Positions 1 through 5,104 of a DNA stretch of 5,104 bases are shown here, in pieces. The notes below the pieces were generated by a model, which ran no database searches, was not told the DNA's origin, and worked only from the letters and a program-made list of their open reading frames with translations. Where the stretch lies: NCBI GenBank assembly GCA_003135585.1, contig PLCH01000055.1:1-5104 (forward strand). The letters run 5' to 3'. The number at the start of each line of letters is the position of its first letter. The stretch's first letter is position 1. Source of the DNA: Chitinophagaceae bacterium. GTDB taxonomy: Bacteria; Bacteroidota; Bacteroidia; Chitinophagales; Chitinophagaceae. The position numbers and the translations under genes are program-made.

Positions 1-92
1 ATTAGGAAGTTACCAAAAGGATAAAATTTGGAACACTATTTATTGGAGATTATAGTATTAGGTCTCGCTATTTATTCATTTAAATTGAGTTT

Positions 93-731
93 ATGATTCT
101 AAAAAAAATTGCACCGCTATTGTTATTAATCTTTTTATCCGTTCCACTATTTGCACAGGATGGCCAGGATAATCCGGGTGTACGCTTCGGATTAAAGGGC
201 GGCCTTAGCATTGCCAGCATTATTAAAACAAACGACCCCAATTTTCATTCAGATCTTTTACCAGGATTTAACGGAGGGGCTGTTTTACAAATACCATTTG
301 GACATGTTATCGCCATACAGCCTGAATTGCTGTTTTCTCAAAAAGGATACCGGGCAACCGGAAATTTTCTCGGAACACCCTATGATTACAGAAGATATCT
401 TAATTTTTTGGATATTCCTCTGTTGCTTAGGATTAATGCTTCAAATAATTTCGGGATTGTTGTCGGACCTCAATTTTCATATCTTCTTTCACAGCATACC
501 AACTTCAAGTCGGGAAATAATTCATATGAGCAGACCGTGAACACTGATAATGAAGACATCCGGAAAAATATTCTGGGTGGAGTGGTAGGCGCCGATATCA
601 ATCTAAATAGAAATGCATTTATATATGTCCGTTATACGCTCGATTTCCAAAATGATAACGGGAACGGTTCTCCTTCCACCCCTGCCTATAAAAACCAGGT
701 TTTCCAGCTGGGCCTGGGGCTCTTGTTTTAA
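93..731 (+). CDS. Outer-membrane beta-barrel protein, PorT-like family
   Basis: The 212-residue product starts with a clear signal peptide: basic residues K4-K5, a leucine-rich core at about residues 8-20, and a likely signal peptidase I site after A21 (LFA|Q). The rest alternates short hydrophobic strands with polar or glycine-rich turns. Examples are RFGLKGGLSI (31-40), the ELLFSQKGY segment (78-86), YLNFLDIPLLLRI (102-114) and GIVVGPQFSYLL (121-132). It ends in an aromatic residue, F212, as BAM-inserted barrels usually do. This pattern, including the 'ELLFSQKGY ... LDIPLLLR' pair, is typical of the small Bacteroidota barrel proteins annotated as porin or PorT family. Their substrate is generally unknown, so the family name does not prove a role in type IX secretion. 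The start is supported because the signal peptide begins at once; there is no strong Shine-Dalgarno, which is normal in this phylum. I saw no convincing promoter in the 92 bases before it. The gene stands alone and converges on the permease gene. Confidence 0.85.
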   Translation: MILKKIAPLLLLIFLSVPLFAQDGQDNPGVRFGLKGGLSIASIIKTNDPNFHSDLLPGFNGGAVLQIPFGHVIAIQPELLFSQKGYRATGNFLGTPYDYRRYLNFLDIPLLLRINASNNFGIVVGPQFSYLLSQHTNFKSGNNSYEQTVNTDNEDIRKNILGGVVGADINLNRNAFIYVRYTLDFQNDNGNGSPSTPAYKNQVFQLGLGLLF

Positions 732-796
732 CAAACAGGCAAGGGAAGAGATTCTTTGGAATGCAAAAATCGATTAATAACAATAATATTTGTAAG

Positions 797-830
797 AAAA
801 GCCCGCAAACCTTCGGTTCTGCGGGCTTTT
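797..830. terminator. Bidirectional Rho-independent terminator between convergent genes
   Basis: The arms GCCCGCA (801-807) and TGCGGGC (820-826) pair perfectly. They are flanked by AAAA (797-800) and TTTT (827-830), which extend the stem to 11 bp. Inside, AACC (808-811) can also pair with GGTT (815-818) around a TTC loop, leaving C819 bulged. The U run needed for termination exists on both strands. The site is 66 bases after the stop of the barrel gene and 43 bases beyond the stop of the permease gene, so it probably ends both transcripts. Confidence 0.88.
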
Positions 831-872
831 GGGCTTTAAAATATTCAGCCTTACAAAGTCCGTCGTTCAAAC

Positions 873-3293
873 CTATTCGGATCGCAGACTTTTCACCGGG
901 TTTGCCAAAGCGGCCTTAATGGCCCGGAAGCAAACCGTAATAATTGTTATCATTATGGCAGATAAAGCAGCCAGTACAAATATCCACCAGCTGATCGTAA
1001 TGCGGTAAGCAAAATTCTGTAGCCACTTGTTCATAAAAAACCAGGCAACCGGGGAGGCGATAAGAAAAGCAAGGAATACAAGTTTTAAAAAGTCTTTCGA
1101 CAATAGTGAAACGATGCCCGTCACGCTTGCGCCTAGTACTTTGAGTATGCCGATTTCCTTGGTTCGCTGCTCTGCTGTAAAAGTTGCCAGTCCAAACAGC
1201 CCGAGGCAGGCCACAAAAATGGTAAGTCCGGCAAAAATGCCCATGATCAGGCCTATGTTTTGTTCCCCTTTATAAGTATTGTTAAACCGTTCATCAAGGA
1301 AGGAATAAGAGAAAGGCGACTCCGCCTGAAAAACATTCCATTTCTTCTTCATAGAGGTCAGCAGACCGCTAATATCTTTTGTTTTTACTTTTACTATCAT
1401 CGTACCAAAATCAGTGCCCAAAGTCATAACCAGCGGGGTTATAAGTTCGTGCAGGGATTTGAAGTGAAAATCTTTTACAACGCCAATTATGCTGTAGGTT
1501 GTTTTTTTCCCATCATTTTCCGTGTGGCTTAGGGAATGTCCAATGGCATGGGCGCCCCATCCAAATACTTTTGCAGCAGTTTCATTCACGATTACAGCCG
1601 CAGAATCCGAACCATAATCGCGGGAAAAATTTCGGCCAGCTGCCATTTGCATGCCCAGGGTTTGTATATAATTGTAATCAACCTCATACCTAAGTGTTTT
1701 TATCAGTCCGGTCGAGTGAACATCTGGATAGCTCATAAAGTTATTGCCGTTTGAATTGCCGGCAGGTAAATATCCGGATGCACTCACACTTATTATTCGC
1801 GGATCCTGCAACAGTTGCTGTTTAAACGCATTTGCGTTTTTACCAAGCCAGTAGGTTTCTTCTACCACCAGCACCTGGTCTTTATCATACCCCAGTTTTT
1901 TATGCTGAATAAAAGAAAGTTGTTTATAAACAATTGCAGTCCCTATAATAAGGCTAATGGAAATGAAGAACTGGAAAACAACCAGGCCGCTTCGGAGCCC
2001 GATACTTTTTTTACCGGATGCAAACCTGCCCTTTAGAACTGCAATAGGATTGAAGGATGAAAGAAAAAATGCCGGGTAGCTGCCAGCCAAAACTCCTGTG
2101 AACAAACCAAACAGCAGCAGACCAGGCAACACCCAGGGGTTGGCTATAAACTGCAGACTCAAATTTTGGCCTGCCAGATCGTTGAAGATTGGTAAAGTCC
2201 AGTAAACAATGCCAATTGCTAAAATAAGCGCAACCGAAGTAAGCAATAATGATTCAAGCAGGAACTGGCGGACCAATTGCATTTTAAGGGAGCCCATCAC
2301 TTTCCTTATACCAACTTCCCTTGCTCTTTTGGAAGCGCTTGCCGTAGAAAGGTTCATAAAATTTATACAGGCAATGAGCAGCATAAAAATGGCAACAACA
2401 CTGAAAATATACAGATAGTTTAAATCCCCGCCAGGCTCCAATTCGCCTGTAAGGTCAGAATGCAGGTGTATATCTGTTAACGGCTGCAGGGTGAAGCCGA
2501 TATTATTACCCTGCTGTTTGAATTGCGCCAGTGTGACGCCCATTGCTTTTTGAAGCTGTGGCCCAATATATTTTTCCGTCATCTGTGGCATTTTTGCTTC
2601 AAGGCTTTTAGCATCATGCCCTTTTGATAACACGAGGTAGGTATGAAAATTGGAGACCATCCAGCTATCTTGTCTAGCGTCCGGAAAGCTGGCCATAGAA
2701 GCAAATAGGCCGAAATGAAAATGGGAGTTTACTGGCACCTCCTCAATTTCACCCGTAACGGTAAGGACAACATTAAAATCTTTAAAGGTCAGCGTTTTAC
2801 CAACGGGGTTGGCATTTCCAAAATATTTTCGAGCGGCCGATCTTGAAATAACTATGGTATTGGGTTGCAGCAGGGCTTTTCTTGGATCCCCCTTAATAAG
2901 CGGGATGGTAAATACCTGGAAAAAATTAGAGTCAACAAATGCAAATGCTTCTTCCTTAAAAGTTTTATCCCCATAGGTAACGCGGGGAGTTCCATACGGC
3001 CGTATCCGCGTGGCTTCCTCTACTTCCGGATAATCTTTTTTAAGGGTTTGGGCAACGGGTGGCATTACATTAGCCTCCTTTATTTCGCCACCCTGCATCT
3101 TACCGCCAAACACAACGCGCACCATACGGTCTGCCTTTTCGTTATAGCGGTCGTAACTAAGTTCTTTCTGCAAATAGAGGGTTATTAATAAACAGGTGGC
3201 AATGCCAAGAGCCAGCCCAAAAATATTGATGGCTGAAAAACCTTTATTTCTCCAGAGATTTCTGGTTGCCGTCTTAAAGAAATTTTTAATCAT
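873..3293 (-). CDS. ABC transporter permease, MacB/FtsX type (two-half, no ATPase domain)
   Basis: This 806-residue inner-membrane protein has the duplicated layout common in Bacteroidota. TM1 is at about 20-41, followed by a MacB-type periplasmic domain (about 42-290). A first FtsX core follows, with membrane segments near 293-315, 346-368 and 386-410. A further segment (433-455) leads into a second periplasmic domain (about 456-675), and a second FtsX core has segments near 679-703, 733-754 and 767-790. Each core has the family's cytoplasmic coupling motif: KRAREVGIRKVMGS (322-335) and QRTKEIGILKVLGAS (709-723). There is no Walker A or LSGGQ motif, so a separate ATPase must power it; none is in this window. 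MacB/LolCDE relatives move lipoproteins, peptides or drugs by mechanotransmission across the periplasm, but the substrate here cannot be told from sequence. The opening MIKNFFKTATRNLWRNKGFS is characteristic of the family and supports the start at 3293. The gene is complete and lacks a clear Shine-Dalgarno. Its upstream region holds a candidate sigma-54 promoter. Confidence 0.93.
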   Translation of the reverse strand: MIKNFFKTATRNLWRNKGFSAINIFGLALGIATCLLITLYLQKELSYDRYNEKADRMVRVVFGGKMQGGEIKEANVMPPVAQTLKKDYPEVEEATRIRPYGTPRVTYGDKTFKEEAFAFVDSNFFQVFTIPLIKGDPRKALLQPNTIVISRSAARKYFGNANPVGKTLTFKDFNVVLTVTGEIEEVPVNSHFHFGLFASMASFPDARQDSWMVSNFHTYLVLSKGHDAKSLEAKMPQMTEKYIGPQLQKAMGVTLAQFKQQGNNIGFTLQPLTDIHLHSDLTGELEPGGDLNYLYIFSVVAIFMLLIACINFMNLSTASASKRAREVGIRKVMGSLKMQLVRQFLLESLLLTSVALILAIGIVYWTLPIFNDLAGQNLSLQFIANPWVLPGLLLFGLFTGVLAGSYPAFFLSSFNPIAVLKGRFASGKKSIGLRSGLVVFQFFISISLIIGTAIVYKQLSFIQHKKLGYDKDQVLVVEETYWLGKNANAFKQQLLQDPRIISVSASGYLPAGNSNGNNFMSYPDVHSTGLIKTLRYEVDYNYIQTLGMQMAAGRNFSRDYGSDSAAVIVNETAAKVFGWGAHAIGHSLSHTENDGKKTTYSIIGVVKDFHFKSLHELITPLVMTLGTDFGTMIVKVKTKDISGLLTSMKKKWNVFQAESPFSYSFLDERFNNTYKGEQNIGLIMGIFAGLTIFVACLGLFGLATFTAEQRTKEIGILKVLGASVTGIVSLLSKDFLKLVFLAFLIASPVAWFFMNKWLQNFAYRITISWWIFVLAALSAIMITIITVCFRAIKAALANPVKSLRSE

Positions 3294-3376
3294 AATCTTT
3301 ACTTTGTTGAATGAGGGAAATATTGGATCCCCGGGTTTGTATCAGGTTGAAATAGGAAGGTTGTTCAATTTAATTG

Positions 3377-3394
3377 AAGCCAAGAAAATGCCAG
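3377..3394 (-). promoter_or_regulatory. Candidate sigma-54 (-24/-12) promoter for the permease gene
   Basis: Read on the minus strand, the site is CTGGCATTTTCTTGGCTT. It matches the RpoN consensus TGGCAC-N5-TTGC at 8 of the 10 specified positions. The GG (3392-3391) and GC (3380-3379) dinucleotides have exactly ten bases between them, the spacing RpoN requires. The mismatches are T for C after TGGCA and G for the second T of TTGC. Transcription would begin near 3368, leaving a leader of about 75 nucleotides before the permease ATG. The bases and spacing are seen directly; activity, and the need for an enhancer-binding protein, are inferred. One such match could occur by chance, but its location in an intergenic region in the right orientation favours it. 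Confidence 0.5.
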
Positions 3395-3424
3395 TATTGC
3401 AAAGGATTGATAGTTATTGATTCA

Positions 3425-3463
3425 GTATCAGCCGTATGATTTTCAGGTGTCCGCTTCTGATAC
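3425..3463. repeat. 7-bp inverted repeat, possible activator-binding site
   Basis: GTATCAG (3425-3431) and CTGATAC (3457-3463) are perfect inverted arms with a 25-base spacer; the arm centres are 32 bases apart, about three helical turns. The centre lies roughly 76 bases upstream of the transcription start predicted from the candidate sigma-54 promoter, a plausible though somewhat close position for an enhancer-binding protein. A further GTATCAG is at 3339-3345, and the longer TTGTATCAG (3337-3345) is inverted at 3457-3465. The spacer is long for a terminator hairpin and no T run follows. A regulatory role is inference only. Confidence 0.3.
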
Positions 3464-3618
3464 AACAAGTGTTCTATTTTGATATCCGATTGTCTCGTCC
3501 CACGACCGGGGAACAGCGAAGGCATGGGCAATCCATTTTTTGAAGCATGAGGCTATTTTGAGAGAGTCCGTTTGAATTCATTTTTTACAGATAACTAGTT
3601 CTTTCCAACCAGGAACCT

Positions 3619-4944
3619 TTAATCTCCCCAAATCTCTGCCTTTCCCTCCAGCCACAAGTTTACCAGTTCGGTTGTAACTGATTTAGGCCGCTCTATCGGG
3701 AACCCAAGGGCCCTGTCCCAGCAAAGGCTTGAAAGTACACCCAAGGCGCGGCTCACTCCGAATAATACCGTGTAGAATTCATATTCAACCAACCCAAAAT
3801 GAACCAGCAGGGCACCACTGTGCGCATCAACGTTTGGCCAGGGATTTTTAATTTTACCCAGGGATTGCAGGATGGGTGGGACGGTTTCATATATATTCCA
3901 CACGGTTTGGACCAATGGATCATCCGGCAAATGTTTTTTTCCAAATTCCATCTGTGCGGTAAACCGCGGATCTGTTTTACGCAACACAGCATGACCATAT
4001 CCAGGCACGACCTTGCCTTCATTCAAAGTTTTTTGAACATAGTCTGCTATCTGTTCTTTGCTGGGCAGTTCGGTATCCAGAGCTGAGCGCATTTCCAGAA
4101 TCCATTTGATAACCTCCTGATTGGCTAAGCCGTGCAATGGGCCTGCCAGGCCGTTCATGCCAGCGGCAAAGCTCAAATAGGGATCACTTAGAGCGGAGCC
4201 TACCAGGTGCGTGGTATGGGCACTCACATTGCCTCCTTCATGGTCTGCGTGAATTGTCATGTATAAACGCATCAGCTCTTTGAAAGTCTCGTCTTCATAT
4301 CCGAGCATGTGTGCAAAATTGCCGGCCCAGTCGAGCAGGCCATTGGGATGAATATGATCTTCTTTTTTATATTTTCTCCGGTAAATATAGGCCGCCACCC
4401 GGGGGAGGCGGGCTATCAGGTCCATGGTATCATCAAAAACGGCTTCCCAATAATCCTTCTTGTTCATACCTTCCGCATACCGCTTTGAAAATTGACTCTC
4501 CGTCTGAAGGGCCATGATAGCGATTACGAATTGCGTCATCGGATGGGTGGCAACCGGCAGGGCCTCGATGGCTGCAAATACGTGGTTGGGCACATGGCTG
4601 CGGCGCTGCCAGGTGGATGTAATATGATGTACATCCTCCTCGGTAGGCAATTCGCCAATAAGCATCAGATGAAAAAGACCTTCCGGCAGCGGTTCGGTTC
4701 CTTTGGGTGCCTTTGGCAATTTTTTTTGCAGTTCGGGGATAGAATATCCGCGGAAACGAATCCCTTCCTGTGCATCGAGCAAAGAAGTTTCGCTAACCAG
4801 GCCCGTCATGCCCCGCATTCCCTGGTATATCTGGGAAAGATTGACCTCCCCGATTTTCTTATTCCCATGTTCTTTCAGCAGGTCTTTGATTTCTGCGGCG
4901 ATTTTATCGGCTTGTGCCTTGAACCTGTCCTTAATTATTCCCAT
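3619..4944 (-). CDS. gltA: Citrate synthase, mitochondrial-like type I
   Basis: The enzyme (EC 2.3.3.1) condenses oxaloacetate with acetyl-CoA to citrate, the entry step of the TCA cycle, in the cytoplasm. All 441 residues look intact. The catalytic residues of the pig heart enzyme are matched: H271 in GPLHGLAN (pig H274), H318 in GYGHAVLRKTDPR (pig H320) and D373 in NVDAHSG (pig D375). The oxaloacetate ligands H235, R327, R399 and R419 (pig H238, R329, R401, R421) are also present. Long stretches, such as HADHEGGNVSAHT and SALSDPYLSFAAGMNGLAGP, resemble the animal mitochondrial enzyme far more than the hexameric E. coli GltA. It begins where the mature mitochondrial protein does, with no targeting peptide, and carries a short extra tail (about 430-441). 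By family precedent it should be a dimer without the NADH site of the E. coli enzyme; this is inferred. The symbol gltA follows bacterial usage. The upstream flank holds a candidate -33/-7 promoter. Confidence 0.97.
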   Translation of the reverse strand: MGIIKDRFKAQADKIAAEIKDLLKEHGNKKIGEVNLSQIYQGMRGMTGLVSETSLLDAQEGIRFRGYSIPELQKKLPKAPKGTEPLPEGLFHLMLIGELPTEEDVHHITSTWQRRSHVPNHVFAAIEALPVATHPMTQFVIAIMALQTESQFSKRYAEGMNKKDYWEAVFDDTMDLIARLPRVAAYIYRRKYKKEDHIHPNGLLDWAGNFAHMLGYEDETFKELMRLYMTIHADHEGGNVSAHTTHLVGSALSDPYLSFAAGMNGLAGPLHGLANQEVIKWILEMRSALDTELPSKEQIADYVQKTLNEGKVVPGYGHAVLRKTDPRFTAQMEFGKKHLPDDPLVQTVWNIYETVPPILQSLGKIKNPWPNVDAHSGALLVHFGLVEYEFYTVLFGVSRALGVLSSLCWDRALGFPIERPKSVTTELVNLWLEGKAEIWGD

Positions 4945-5001
4945 GATGAAGAAAATTTAGCGTTGCCCGGGGTCATGAATCGTTGGATCCGTTTAATGCA
5001 A

Positions 5002-5032
5002 TAAAGTTAGGGCTTGGCCATATTAGAACAAA
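5002..5032 (-). promoter_or_regulatory. Candidate Bacteroidota -33/-7 promoter for citrate synthase
   Basis: On the minus strand, TTTG (5032-5029) is followed after 19 bases by TAACTTTA (5009-5002). This fits the Bacteroidota housekeeping pattern TTTG-N(about 17-23)-TAnnTTTG, with one mismatch: the last base is A rather than G. Transcription would start around 4995, giving a leader of about 50 nucleotides before the ATG at 4944. A second partial -7 match, TAAATTTT (4959-4952), lies too close to the start codon to be likely. The assignment rests on pattern and position alone. Confidence 0.45.
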
Positions 5033-5104
5033 GGATTTGTAATAATAAGATTTCACTTGGGTGTGCGCCAATATAACCACAAAGTAATACCGGTAAATAA
5101 GATT

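Larger units (their letters stand above)
3294..3618. other. 325-base intergenic region upstream of the permease gene
   Basis: No credible gene is seen here: open frames are short, lack family-like sequence, or run in from the antisense of a neighbour. The half nearer the permease holds a possible -24/-12 promoter and an inverted repeat. The heptamer GTATCAG occurs at 3339-3345 and 3425-3431 on the plus strand and in reverse complement at 3457-3463. The half next to citrate synthase (about 3470-3618) contains only weak inverted repeats, such as TCGT-CCC-ACGA near 3494-3504. I found no convincing Rho-independent terminator for citrate synthase: a short TTCC/GGAA stem just past the stop lacks a T run. 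Confidence 0.6.

Noticed and set aside
23..30. AAAATTTG as a possible -7 element for the barrel gene.
   Set aside because: It misses the first consensus base and no TTG lies at a suitable distance upstream within the window.
2..55. Possible C-terminal end of an upstream gene (17 codons then TAG in frame 2).
   Set aside because: So short an open stretch at the window edge is expected by chance and has no recognisable motif; sequence to the left would be needed.
619..870. 83-residue minus-strand open frame across the gap between the barrel and permease genes.
   Set aside because: It begins antisense to the barrel gene's 3' end, runs through the terminator hairpin, and has no protein-like character.
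3325..3335. GGATCCCCGGG, which resembles a cloning-vector polylinker.
   Set aside because: Only 11 bases match and the flanks do not continue as polylinker. GGATCC also occurs at several other places in the window, including inside the permease gene, so chance is the simpler reading.
3196..3420. Plus-strand open frame reaching from the permease gene's antisense into the intergenic region.
   Set aside because: About half lies opposite the permease coding sequence, and the rest covers the proposed promoter. No domain or signal peptide is visible.
3585..3618. Possible terminator just after citrate synthase.
   Set aside because: The only stem (TTCC/GGAA around a five-base loop) is short, and no T run follows on the minus strand.
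4492..5004. 170-residue plus-strand open frame opposite citrate synthase.
   Set aside because: It is antisense to a certain, highly conserved gene, and its translation has no recognisable family features; it is a shadow frame.
1..5104. A previously undescribed defence, mobile or biosynthetic system.
   Set aside because: All three genes belong to known families, no repeats or integration marks bound the region, and no unexplained coding sequence remains.

Overview
The window looks like ordinary chromosome from a Bacteroidota bacterium. Three things suggest this: a small outer-membrane beta-barrel protein of the PorT-like class, an unusually long FtsX/MacB-type permease of the kind these bacteria carry in many copies, and little Shine-Dalgarno sequence ahead of the starts. 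A candidate -33/-7 promoter of the Bacteroidota type agrees. The moderate GC content and a citrate synthase closely resembling the mitochondrial enzyme would fit the Chitinophagales, but that placement is an inference and was not tested by any search.

Layout: a plus-strand gene (93-731) encodes a secreted, probably outer-membrane, beta-barrel protein. It converges on a minus-strand gene (873-3293) for an 806-residue ABC transporter permease with two MacB/FtsX halves and no ATPase domain. A strong hairpin flanked by A and T runs (797-830) lies between them and can terminate transcription from both sides. Next comes a 325-base non-coding stretch (3294-3618). It carries a good match to a sigma-54 (-24/-12) promoter reading toward the permease, with a 7-bp inverted repeat upstream where an enhancer-binding protein could sit. 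The last gene (3619-4944, minus strand) is a complete citrate synthase with all expected catalytic residues. A candidate housekeeping promoter for it lies at 5002-5032.

The three genes do not form one pathway. Citrate synthase is central metabolism; the permease and barrel protein belong to the cell envelope. The two minus-strand genes are separated by enough DNA, with separate candidate promoters, that they are probably transcribed independently. I found no mobile element, CRISPR array, RNA gene or clear new system. The most useful observations are the putative sigma-54 control of the permease and the mitochondrial-type citrate synthase.
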